The notes: a model not told the origin generated them from the letters alone. A stretch of DNA of 5,593 nt from Verrucomicrobiales bacterium (GCA_011523245.1 WTHG01000425.1:1-5593); one strand, 5' to 3'; counted from the stretch's first letter, positions 1 through 5,354 are shown. A program made the numbers and translations.

Positions 1-23
1 AATCTAAATCCTATGATTTGAGG

Positions 24-194
24 CTACTCGCCGCCGGGCTCTTCTTCTTCGCCATCACCCTCTGCTTCCGACGCGGCATCCGCGGCATCCGCCTCGGCAG
101 CTGCTTCGTCCTCTCCGCCGCCGCAGGCGGTTGTTAGCATCAGTGAACCGGCCGTGAAAGCCACTACAATGGTTTGGGTAATGATTTTTTTCAT
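24..194 (-). CDS. small acidic lipoprotein 1 (56 aa), divergent from the pilin array
   Basis: Not a family I recognise by name. The start was set at 194, giving MKKIITQ, a hydrophobic stretch (about residues 8-22) and TTAC, a loose lipobox with Cys24 as the probable lipidated residue. The 32 residues after Cys24 begin GGGEDE, are Ala/Glu/Asp-rich with 14 acidic and no basic residues, and end EPGGE. A longer frame reaching 269 was rejected because it would start upstream of the best promoter (219-247). Composition resembles the two lipoproteins downstream of pilins 2 and 3: a Cys anchor followed by an acidic, low-complexity tail ending near P-G-G-E. It is the only gene here on the - strand and is divergent from pilin 1, which lacks a lipoprotein of its own downstream. 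Role unknown; an envelope-anchored acidic peptide is inferred. It may simply be a non-specific acidic lipoprotein. Confidence 0.75.
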   Translation of the reverse strand: MKKIITQTIVVAFTAGSLMLTTACGGGEDEAAAEADAADAASEAEGDGEEEEPGGE

Positions 195-218
195 ACGAAC
201 TAATTCCGTCTGTGTTGA

Positions 219-247
219 AAAATAGGCAAAACAAAGCTGTTTATCAA
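219..247 (-). promoter_or_regulatory. sigma70-type promoter for lipoprotein 1
   Basis: On the - strand, TTGATA (242-247) and TATTTT (219-224) are separated by exactly 17 bp, a fair match to the -35/-10 consensus. Transcription would begin near 212, leaving a leader of about 18 nt before the ATG at 194. This is a different promoter class from the pilin genes. The region is AT-rich, so a chance match is possible. Confidence 0.45.
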
Positions 248-326
248 GGAAAAAGGCATGATCTCTCAAAAAACAGCGGAGAAATCGATTTTTCTGAATG
301 TTTCATCCCCCTCCCTTTTTTTAACA

Positions 327-353
327 GATTCCACGCATGATTGCGTGAATATC
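327..353. promoter_or_regulatory. inverted repeat, candidate activator site upstream of pilin 1
   Basis: A perfect 6-bp inverted repeat CACGCA-TGAT-TGCGTG (332-347) is followed by AATATC. The pattern CACGCA-N7-GTGAATATC here recurs as CACGCA-N5-GTGAATATC upstream of pilin 2. Both lie about 65 bp before the -24 element, where enhancer-binding activators of sigma54 usually bind. The regulator is unknown. Confidence 0.4.
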
Positions 354-415
354 GCACATTTATTCGGGTTTATTTTTTTAATTGGCTAAATACTTGGGAA
401 AAATTGGATCATTTT

Positions 416-431
416 TGGCATTTAAAATGCA
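416..431 (+). promoter_or_regulatory. sigma54-type -24/-12 promoter of pilin 1
   Basis: TGGCATTTAAAATGCA matches the sigma54 consensus TGGCACG-N4-TTGCW at TGGCA and TGCA, with GG (417-418) and GC (429-430) exactly 12 nt apart. Transcription should begin near 442, giving a leader of about 95 nt. Confidence is raised because the same element sits before the other three pilin genes. Confidence 0.72.
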
Positions 432-467
432 AAAGGGCGTTTATCTGCCAAAAGGCATACTGCTAAA

Positions 468-498
468 CGGGAAGGGATTGATGAAAGCCCTTCTTCCG
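468..498 (+). promoter_or_regulatory. hairpin in the pilin 1 mRNA leader
   Basis: CGGGAAGGG (468-476) can pair with CCCTTC (488-493) plus CCG (496-498), giving nine pairs with a two-base bulge and an 11-nt loop. It lies between the predicted transcription start and the pilin 1 ATG and has no U tract, so it does not look like a terminator. It could influence mRNA stability or translation; that is inference. Confidence 0.35.
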
Positions 499-536
499 CA
501 ACGGATAGCGAAACCCAGTACAAAAGAAATAATAAA

Positions 537-1436
537 ATGAAGAAAAACACCAAAGGATTCACCCTAATCGAACTGTTGGTTGTGATTGCTATTATTGGCA
601 TTCTGGCCAGCATGTTGCTGCCCACTCTGGCCAAGGCCAAGACCAAAGCCAACCGCCTCAAGTGCTCAGGCAACTTGGGCTCCATTGCAAAGGCCTATCA
701 GTCGTTTAGCTCCGCTAATGGAGGGTTTAATCCCCATATGGATCCTGAAATGTCAGATGAGAGAGACGACCATAAAGCGGCCCAATATAAGGGATATCGT
801 CATAATCACCGATTTCACCAGGCTGTCGGGTGGATGCATGGATTTGAGCTGCGTGATTCACTCGTGACATTTTCCGTGCTGGCATCTCCGCTGGACCCTA
901 AGGCTATTGCCGAACAACGTAAATGGGGCACGAAAAACTTCTCTGAATGGAAAGGTGCTGTAAAAGGCAATGATTTTAACCGCAAGCGTCAAAGCTATGC
1001 CATTCACATGGGTGGCGACTCAGCCGTTGATGCCACGGTGATTGCCTCGACCCGCAATATTAAGAGTGAAACCACTGGTGCGGACCGGGAAAACTACTAT
1101 CAGGCCAAGGGAGGCATGAATAATAAAGGTCAATGGAAGTTTGCTTCTCGCAATGCGGGTTTCAGCACGGATGCCAACTGGTGGAACCACGCCACCTATG
1201 ACACTGACGGCACCAATCTGGGCACCACTGGCTTCTACGGCCCCGGAGTTAAGGAATACAGCATGACCGGCTTCCAATCTGATGAGGCTAACTGGGTCAC
1301 CAGCGGCGGCTCGGCTAAGCAGGGAACCGCCTCTGACTTCAATGCGCAACTGGCCGAAGCGGCAAAAGTGCAATCCGAAGGCATGGCGATCTCTGAAGGC
1401 TTGTGCATTTTGATGGTCCGGGCCAACCAGCGCTAA
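537..1436 (+). CDS. pilin 1: type IV pilin-like / pseudopilin protein (299 aa)
   Basis: Prepilin with leader MKKNTKG and predicted cleavage by a prepilin peptidase between Gly7 and Phe8. The mature protein begins FTLIE, with the conserved Glu at +5, then a hydrophobic helix to about residue 33 that would anchor in the inner membrane and pack into a pilus or pseudopilus core. An Ala/Lys helix and KC (Cys43) follow, as usual in PVC-type large pilins. The globular part has SPLDPK (117-122), SYAI (153-156), STRNIK (171-176), GFYGPG (232-237) and ANWVTSGG (251-258), the last corresponding to the C-terminal DG motif of the H-X9-DG class but with Gly for Asp. At 299 aa it is much longer than GspG-type major pseudopilins. 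No clear Shine-Dalgarno precedes the ATG; the start is set by the leader peptide. It is a single-gene unit with its own sigma54-type promoter and terminator. Exact role unknown. Confidence 0.9.
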   Translation: MKKNTKGFTLIELLVVIAIIGILASMLLPTLAKAKTKANRLKCSGNLGSIAKAYQSFSSANGGFNPHMDPEMSDERDDHKAAQYKGYRHNHRFHQAVGWMHGFELRDSLVTFSVLASPLDPKAIAEQRKWGTKNFSEWKGAVKGNDFNRKRQSYAIHMGGDSAVDATVIASTRNIKSETTGADRENYYQAKGGMNNKGQWKFASRNAGFSTDANWWNHATYDTDGTNLGTTGFYGPGVKEYSMTGFQSDEANWVTSGGSAKQGTASDFNAQLAEAAKVQSEGMAISEGLCILMVRANQR

Positions 1437-1461
1437 TCGGTATATAACCCGCAAACAATTC

Positions 1462-1490
1462 AACGCCGCCCGTTTGGGCGGCGTTTTTTT
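1462..1490 (+). terminator. rho-independent terminator after pilin 1
   Basis: A perfect 10-bp stem AACGCCGCCC (1462-1471) / GGGCGGCGTT (1476-1485) with a GTTT loop runs into seven T (1484-1490). It ends pilin 1 before any lipoprotein gene, unlike the next two units. Confidence 0.92.
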
Positions 1491-1572
1491 GTTTTTTCAT
1501 GGGTTTTGGTGGGAAAATGAACGTAGTCGAAACAGTGGATGCGCCATTGGCCGCAAAATGTTACGTAGATTT

Positions 1573-1601
1573 CGTGGAATTCACGCAATAGAGTGAATAT
1601 C
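1573..1601. promoter_or_regulatory. inverted repeats, candidate activator site upstream of pilin 2
   Basis: CGTG-GAATT-CACG (1573-1585) overlaps ATTCAC-N8-GTGAAT (1579-1598). The string CACGCA-N5-GTGAATATC (1582-1601) copies the pattern before pilin 1. It ends 67 bp before the -24 GG, against 64 bp at pilin 1, which argues for a shared regulator. Confidence 0.4.
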
Positions 1602-1666
1602 CTCAAATCCACTACGGCCGAATGTCAATCCCCCCTGTTTTCGCGGGAAATCGCTTCAATTTAACA

Positions 1667-1682
1667 TGGCATGAAGTCTGCT
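1667..1682 (+). promoter_or_regulatory. sigma54-type -24/-12 promoter of pilin 2
   Basis: TGGCATGAAGTCTGCT fits TGGCACG-N4-TTGCW with two mismatches. GG (1668-1669) and GC (1680-1681) are exactly 12 nt apart. Predicted start of transcription is near 1693, about 50 nt before the ATG at 1744. Confidence 0.75.
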
Positions 1683-1743
1683 TAATGAGTCCGACCTGTC
1701 TGCGTTTGCAGGCATAAACCGAAACCATAAACATAAAACAACC

Positions 1744-2613
1744 ATGAATACCAAAAAAGCATTTACTCTTATCGAGTTGCTGGTGGTGATCGCCATCATC
1801 GGCATTTTGGCGAGCATGTTGTTGCCCACGCTAGCAAAGGCCAAAACTAAGGCCAACCGCTTGAAGTGTAGCAACAAGCTCAAGAGCTATCAGGCTGCTA
1901 TGGAGAACTACGCATCGAACGCCAACGGGGCCGTGCCTACCCTAGATCCAGGCATGATTAACCAATACGCCCGTCCGGCCGGTTACGCCGACTGGCACGA
2001 TCCGTGGGAGATTCCGCAGTGGACCCGTGGCTACGCCGTGTCCGAAATCCTTAACGATTTCGAATCCTATGTGTCGCCGTTGGACCCCAAAGTGATTGCC
2101 CGTGCGCGCAAGAACGGCACCAAGAGCTGGGCTCAACGCAATGGAAGTCATCACAACTACACACTCAACCATGAGCATCAATCATACGCCATCAAGATGC
2201 AGGGTGATGTAACCGTAGGAGCCACGATTATTGCTTCAACCCGCAATATTAAGGCTGCCACCGGAGATCAAGCCAACGATTACTTTTTAGCTAAGGGTGG
2301 TGCAAACCACAACGACCGCTGGAGGTACGCGAATAGCAATCGTAGCCGTGGTCATCACTGGGGATCCAACTGCATGGAGATTCATGATGGCGTGGACTTC
2401 GCTGCTGGTTTCTATGGTCCTGGTAGTAAGAACTACAGCCTTACGGGTTTCCAATCCGGCGAGGGCAACTGGGTGATGGCTGATGGCTCCACCAAGCAAG
2501 GTACTGACGCCGAGTACAACGACCAACTGCGTGCGGCCGAAAAGGTTCGCGCTGAGGGCTTATGCTTGGCTGACGGCCTAAACCTAATGAACTTGCTTCC
2601 CAAACAGAACTAA
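1744..2613 (+). CDS. pilin 2: type IV pilin-like / pseudopilin protein (289 aa)
   Basis: Prepilin with leader MNTKKA. Cleavage is predicted before Phe7, so the -1 residue is Ala instead of the usual Gly; Glu is at +5 of FTLIE. The hydrophobic helix runs to about residue 28, then the Ala/Lys segment and Cys42. The globular part carries YVSPLDPK (109-116), QSYAIKMQGD (146-155), ASTRNIK (164-170), GGANHNDRWRY (185-195), HHWG (204-207), GFYGPG (222-227) and GNWVMADG (241-248), the intact DG of the C-terminal motif, with Gln where the H-X9-DG class has His. Closest relative in the window is pilin 3, which shares the NHNDRWRY and HHWG blocks. No Shine-Dalgarno is evident before the ATG; the leader is A-rich. 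Probably cotranscribed with lipoprotein 2, 27 bp downstream. An extracellular pilus or pseudopilus subunit is inferred. Confidence 0.9.
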   Translation: MNTKKAFTLIELLVVIAIIGILASMLLPTLAKAKTKANRLKCSNKLKSYQAAMENYASNANGAVPTLDPGMINQYARPAGYADWHDPWEIPQWTRGYAVSEILNDFESYVSPLDPKVIARARKNGTKSWAQRNGSHHNYTLNHEHQSYAIKMQGDVTVGATIIASTRNIKAATGDQANDYFLAKGGANHNDRWRYANSNRSRGHHWGSNCMEIHDGVDFAAGFYGPGSKNYSLTGFQSGEGNWVMADGSTKQGTDAEYNDQLRAAEKVRAEGLCLADGLNLMNLLPKQN

Positions 2614-2640
2614 TTTAGTATCTGGTCGAGGCAACTCATT

Positions 2641-2859
2641 ATGAAGCAACAAATTAAAAATACCCTGATCCGAACCCTATGGGTGGCTCCTCTGCTCGCC
2701 GCTGGTCTCGCAATCGGTTGCGCCCAGAGTGAGGGCGAACAAAGCTCCGAAGACGCCGCCGCTGAAGAAGCGGGCGAAGTCAACGACACCACTCCAGGTG
2801 AAGGCGAGGAAGGCTATCCTGACCAAGGGGCTCCGGAAGGTACGGAAAGCTCCGAGTAA
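2641..2859 (+). CDS. small acidic lipoprotein 2 (72 aa), paired with pilin 2
   Basis: Not a named family that I recognise. The N-terminus has three basic residues (K2, K6, R11), a hydrophobic stretch (about 13-25) and AIGC, a loose lipobox with Cys27 as the likely acylated residue. The 45 residues after it hold 15 acidic and no basic residues, with EEGYP and PEG near the C-terminus, comparable to KGYLPPGGGE in lipoprotein 3 and EPGGE in lipoprotein 1. A good Shine-Dalgarno GAGG (2628-2631) sits 9 nt before the ATG, in contrast to the pilin genes. The gene begins 27 bp after pilin 2 with no terminator between, so it should be the second gene of a sigma54-driven transcript. Function unknown; an accessory factor for pilin 2 export or assembly is inferred from pairing alone. 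Confidence 0.8.
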   Translation: MKQQIKNTLIRTLWVAPLLAAGLAIGCAQSEGEQSSEDAAAEEAGEVNDTTPGEGEEGYPDQGAPEGTESSE

Positions 2860-2886
2860 CGGTTCAGGAGATAACTAAAAAATCAC

Positions 2887-2918
2887 CCGCGTCACCATTA
2901 CGGTGGCGCGGTTTTTTT
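2887..2918 (+). terminator. rho-independent terminator after lipoprotein 2
   Basis: CCGCGTCACC (2887-2896) pairs with GGTGGCGCGG (2902-2911), ten pairs with one T-G wobble and an ATTAC loop, followed by seven T. Confidence 0.9.
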
Positions 2919-2941
2919 ATGGAGATCGGATCGGGAGCGGT

Positions 2942-2978
2942 GCGTTAAAAATACGCGAAAAGTGTTAGAATTGACGCG
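2942..2978. promoter_or_regulatory. candidate activator site upstream of pilin 3
   Basis: The small inverted repeat GCGT-N7-ACGC (2942-2956) is followed by GAATTGACGCG (2968-2978), which resembles GAATTCACGCA before pilin 2 and GATTCCACGCA before pilin 1. The centre of the first repeat is about 80 bp before the -24 GG. The match is weaker than between pilins 1 and 2. Confidence 0.25.
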
Positions 2979-3027
2979 CTGTCCGAAGCAGAAGAGCGTT
3001 TTTCCCCAATAAACGGGACTTGAGCAG

Positions 3028-3043
3028 GGGCACGCCAAATGCT
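3028..3043 (+). promoter_or_regulatory. sigma54-type -24/-12 promoter of pilin 3
   Basis: GGGCACGCCAAATGCT carries the full GGCACG half of the sigma54 consensus and TGCT at -12, with GG (3029-3030) and GC (3041-3042) 12 nt apart. Transcription would begin near 3054. An upstream in-frame ATG at 3039 lies inside the -12 half and cannot be on this transcript, so the gene start must be the ATG at 3087. Confidence 0.78.
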
Positions 3044-3086
3044 ATTTAATTTATCCAGTAATATCCACTTCGACGAATTAACCCAA

Positions 3087-3980
3087 ATGAAAAAAGCGTT
3101 TACCCTAATCGAATTGCTGGTGGTCATTGCCATCATCGGTATCCTGGCAAGCATGCTCCTCCCCACCTTGGCGAAGGCCAAAATGAAAGCCAACCGGTTG
3201 AAATGTTCCAATCAACTGAAGAGCTATCTCACCGCCTTTCAGAATTACAGTTCTGAAACCGGTGGGGCCACACCGCATCTGGATCCCAACAATGTGAATA
3301 ATGCATACGCCCATGCTTGGGGGTATGGTGACATACATGATCCTTATGAAACCATTCAGTGGATGACCCCCATTCCAATTCGTGAAGTGCTCAATGATTT
3401 CACGAGCTATGTTTCGCCTCTGGACCCCAAAGTGATCGCTATGAACGCAAAGCAATCCAGAAAGACATGGTCTGAATTTCATGGAAACAGGAACCGTTAC
3501 ATGGGGGAAGACATGCAAAGTTACGGTATTCACATGCAAGGGGATATGTCGGTTGGCTCAACCATTCTGGCATCAACCCGCAATGGCAAAGGGGCTACGG
3601 GAGCCGAAAAGAACGATTATTGGAAGAAATTCGGCGGAGCCAACCACAACGATCGGTGGCGCTATGTGACCGGGGATCGCTCGGACGGGCATCACTGGGG
3701 GCACTCACAAACCATCAAATTTGACGTTGGCGGCAACCAGTTTCAGGCCGGTTTCTTTGGTCCAGGGGTAAAAACCCACAGCATGACCGGTTTACAAACA
3801 GACGATGCCAACTGGGTCACCGTAGATGGCGGCGTTAAGCAGGGAACGGCTTCCGAATACAATGCCCAACTGCAACGGGCAGAGGAAACGCATATGGAAG
3901 GCGGATCGGTTTCTGATGGCTTGAACCTGATCGTCCTGAATCCCAACCAAAGTGGGACCCGGTGGAGTGGGGTGCGTTAA
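3087..3980 (+). CDS. pilin 3: type IV pilin-like / pseudopilin protein (297 aa)
   Basis: Prepilin with the short leader MKKA and predicted cleavage before Phe5, again with Ala at -1; Glu is at +5. The start at 3087 is preferred over the in-frame ATG at 3039 because it gives a normal leader peptide and lies downstream of the sigma54-type promoter. The hydrophobic helix runs to about residue 26, then the Ala/Lys segment and Cys40. Globular blocks match pilin 2: YVSPLDPK (108-115), QSYGIHMQGD (144-153), ASTRN (162-166), GGANHNDRWRY (183-193), HHWG (202-205), GFFGPG (222-227), ANWVTVDGG (241-249). The C-terminus runs past the NPNQ end typical of the array into a short SGTRW-containing tail. No Shine-Dalgarno is evident. 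Lipoprotein 3 begins 21 bp downstream on the same transcript. Inferred to be a surface pilus or pseudopilus subunit. Confidence 0.9.
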   Translation: MKKAFTLIELLVVIAIIGILASMLLPTLAKAKMKANRLKCSNQLKSYLTAFQNYSSETGGATPHLDPNNVNNAYAHAWGYGDIHDPYETIQWMTPIPIREVLNDFTSYVSPLDPKVIAMNAKQSRKTWSEFHGNRNRYMGEDMQSYGIHMQGDMSVGSTILASTRNGKGATGAEKNDYWKKFGGANHNDRWRYVTGDRSDGHHWGHSQTIKFDVGGNQFQAGFFGPGVKTHSMTGLQTDDANWVTVDGGVKQGTASEYNAQLQRAEETHMEGGSVSDGLNLIVLNPNQSGTRWSGVR

Positions 3981-4001
3981 TTAAATTGCTAATTTATACT
4001 G

Positions 4002-4211
4002 ATGAAAAACAACAATCAGGACGTTAAAACGACGATGAAACACCTCGCATTGGCCGCATGCCTAGGTATTTGGGGAGCCTGCGGCGGGGGCGACGAGAGC
4101 GCCAGTGAACAGGACCAAAAAGATGCCGAGGCGATGGCAGTCCCCGAAAAAATGGATCCAACAGAGGCCGAGAAGGAAAAAGGATACCTCCCACCGGGAG
4201 GAGGCGAATAA
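4002..4211 (+). CDS. small acidic lipoprotein 3 (69 aa), paired with pilin 3
   Basis: Unnamed small lipoprotein in the same position relative to its pilin as lipoprotein 2. With the start at 4002 the predicted acylated Cys is residue 27, the same position as in lipoprotein 2, which is why this start is preferred. A second ATG at 4035 (MKHLALAAC) would give 58 aa with a very short signal. The hydrophobic run LALAACLGIWGA precedes CGGGDES; Trp at -3 makes the lipobox poor, and the earlier LAAC has a better lipobox but too short a hydrophobic stretch. The tail is rich in Glu, Asp and Lys and ends KGYLPPGGGE. Unlike the other two it contains several Lys. The last 28 codons and the terminator are repeated 1308 bp downstream. 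Role unknown; cotranscription with pilin 3 (21 bp gap) suggests a linked job. Confidence 0.75.
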   Translation: MKNNNQDVKTTMKHLALAACLGIWGACGGGDESASEQDQKDAEAMAVPEKMDPTEAEKEKGYLPPGGGE

Positions 4212-4280
4212 TCCGATTAACGGCTCGGTTGGAGCAAATGCTGCAAGCCACTCCATTGGAGTGGCTTTTTTCGTTTTATT
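4128..4280 (+). repeat. direct repeat copy A (3' end of lipoprotein 3 plus terminator)
   Basis: Bases 4128-4215 align without gaps to 5436-5523 with 84 of 88 identical; all four differences are transitions. The next 25 bases (4216-4240) are still collinear but poorly conserved, and similarity returns over the terminator hairpin from 4241. The constant offset of 1308 bp shows a single ancestral segment. The two copies bracket the pilin 4 unit. Confidence 0.88.
4245..4271 (+). terminator. rho-independent terminator after lipoprotein 3
   Basis: AAGCCACTCC (4245-4254) pairs with GGAGTGGCTT (4258-4267) across an ATT loop, followed by a T tract to 4271. A near-identical hairpin recurs at 5555-5579. 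Confidence 0.88.
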
Positions 4281-4316
4281 AAGGTCAGGCACGATTAAAA
4301 AATCTATTTCAACGGA

Positions 4317-4331
4317 ATTGCGTGAGGATTC
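4317..4331. promoter_or_regulatory. candidate activator site upstream of pilin 4
   Basis: ATTGCGTGAGGATTC resembles ATTGCGTGAATATC before pilin 1 and ends 87 bp before the -24 GG. On the opposite strand it reads GAATCCTCACGC, close to the GAATTCACGC type found before pilin 2. It is the weakest part of the shared-site proposal together with pilin 3. Confidence 0.28.
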
Positions 4332-4416
4332 TAACGTCAGCGTGAAAAAACCGCGCCCCCAGCTTAATTGGGTCTTAAAACCGTGTTATTTCACTGTTTT
4401 AAGGGGTTTTTTGGGT

Positions 4417-4432
4417 TGGCATGCGTTGTGCT
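4417..4432 (+). promoter_or_regulatory. sigma54-type -24/-12 promoter of pilin 4
   Basis: TGGCATGCGTTGTGCT fits TGGCACG-N4-TTGCW closely, with GG (4418-4419) and GC (4430-4431) 12 nt apart. Transcription would begin near 4443, leaving a leader of about 84 nt. An in-frame ATG at 4368 lies upstream of this element and is excluded as the start. Confidence 0.77.
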
Positions 4433-4526
4433 CAAAGGGTTACAGTTAATTAATCGCACTAGACCCTCCGGGCGGGCCCCATTGAGCCTGGTGCACACAA
4501 CCCAACAGTATCGGAGAATACAACAG

Positions 4527-5354
4527 ATGAAGAAAACACAAAAAGGTTTCACCCTGATCGAATTGCTCGTGGTGATCGCTATCATTGGTATCCTGGCCAG
4601 CATGCTGCTGCCGGCTCTCGCTCGTGCTAAGGCTAAGGCCAACCGCATGAAGTGCGTGAGCAACCTCAAGAACGTGCAAACCGCCATGCTCGGTTTCTCG
4701 CAGGACAACAGCGGCCGCCTTCCTTGGCAGCTGACTTCCAGCGGTGTGCGGGCTCACGTGGATGCTGCCGCTACGGCTGCTGATGGTTACGGTGCCGCCG
4801 AAGGTGGCGACAACCTCACTAAGGCTCACGATAACGTGCTTGCTACGGCTGCGGGTTCTTACGGCATCGCTGCTATAAAGAGCGAGCTGCAAACCCCGAA
4901 GATCCTGCTCTCCCCGCTGGATTCTTCCAACGCCGCTGCCAACGAGATCGTTCAAGAGGGCTGGGCTGGTTACAACACCAAGTCCAACGCTACTGCTAAC
5001 AGCCAGCTCGCTGCGGGTGCCTCCTACGCCCTCTGCCGTGGTGCTGACGCCCTGCGTGGTGCGACCGTGATTGGTCTTACCCGCAACAGCGAGAAGAATA
5101 GCCTCAATAACTCCCGCTGGCGCGGTGCGAACGAAGGCGCTGCGGCTCACGCACAAGTGATCGCCGGCTTGAACAAGTCCGAGGGCCAAATCGCTACCTT
5201 TGACGGTGGTGCCAAGCAGTCCAACGACTCCGACATCGCCGGCAACGACTGGGGTGGTAAGCTCTCCAAGGCTCACCGTACTGCCAAGGGTGGCTCGGCC
5301 AAAGGAAACACCAGCGGCAACTTGATCGGCAAGGTTGGTGGCGGCACCTGGTAG
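4527..5354 (+). CDS. pilin 4: divergent Ala-rich type IV pilin-like protein (275 aa), possible major subunit
   Basis: Prepilin with leader MKKTQKG, cleavage predicted between Gly7 and Phe8, and Glu at +5. The start at 4527 has GGAG at 4513-4516 (10 nt spacing) and the correct leader; the in-frame ATG at 4368 precedes the promoter. The hydrophobic helix runs to about residue 33, then AKAKANRMKC (Cys43). The rest differs from pilins 1-3: Ala/Gly/Asn-rich, without the GFYGPG and HHWG blocks, but keeping LSPLD (128-132), SYALC (166-170), TRN (185-187) and FDGG (225-228), the DG motif. Codon choice is strongly biased: after the leader nearly all Lys are AAG and nearly all Asn AAC, with many GCT and CGT, unlike the mixed usage in pilin 1. 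This suggests high expression, perhaps as the main structural subunit. It has its own terminator and no intact lipoprotein partner. Confidence 0.9.
   Translation: MKKTQKGFTLIELLVVIAIIGILASMLLPALARAKAKANRMKCVSNLKNVQTAMLGFSQDNSGRLPWQLTSSGVRAHVDAAATAADGYGAAEGGDNLTKAHDNVLATAAGSYGIAAIKSELQTPKILLSPLDSSNAAANEIVQEGWAGYNTKSNATANSQLAAGASYALCRGADALRGATVIGLTRNSEKNSLNNSRWRGANEGAAAHAQVIAGLNKSEGQIATFDGGAKQSNDSDIAGNDWGGKLSKAHRTAKGGSAKGNTSGNLIGKVGGGTW

Noticed and set aside
1..23. Small inverted repeat AAATC-N4-GATTT downstream of lipoprotein 1
   Set aside because: Only five AT-rich pairs and no T tract on the - strand, so not called as a terminator; too little sequence is available.
1020..1463. 147-codon - strand frame opposite pilin 1
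   Set aside because: Antisense to a well-supported gene and running through its terminator hairpin; no start signals.
3039..3086. Upstream in-frame ATG extending pilin 3
   Set aside because: It lies in the -12 half of the promoter and would add 16 residues before a normal MKKA leader, which would spoil the prepilin signal.
4230..4245. TGGAGCAAATGCTGCA, a GG-N10-GC spacing like a sigma54 promoter
   Set aside because: It lacks the CA of the -24 half, overlaps the lipoprotein 3 terminator, and is not preserved in the repeat copy at 5538. A single chance match shows that spacing alone is weak evidence.
4105..4449. 114-codon + strand frame overlapping lipoprotein 3
   Set aside because: It reads a different frame through the lipoprotein tail, the terminator and the pilin 4 promoter; it has no signal peptide or domain and shares only the repeated segment.
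4368..4526. Upstream in-frame ATG extending pilin 4
   Set aside because: It lies upstream of the sigma54-type element and would add 53 residues before the MKKTQKG leader; the ATG at 4527 has a Shine-Dalgarno.
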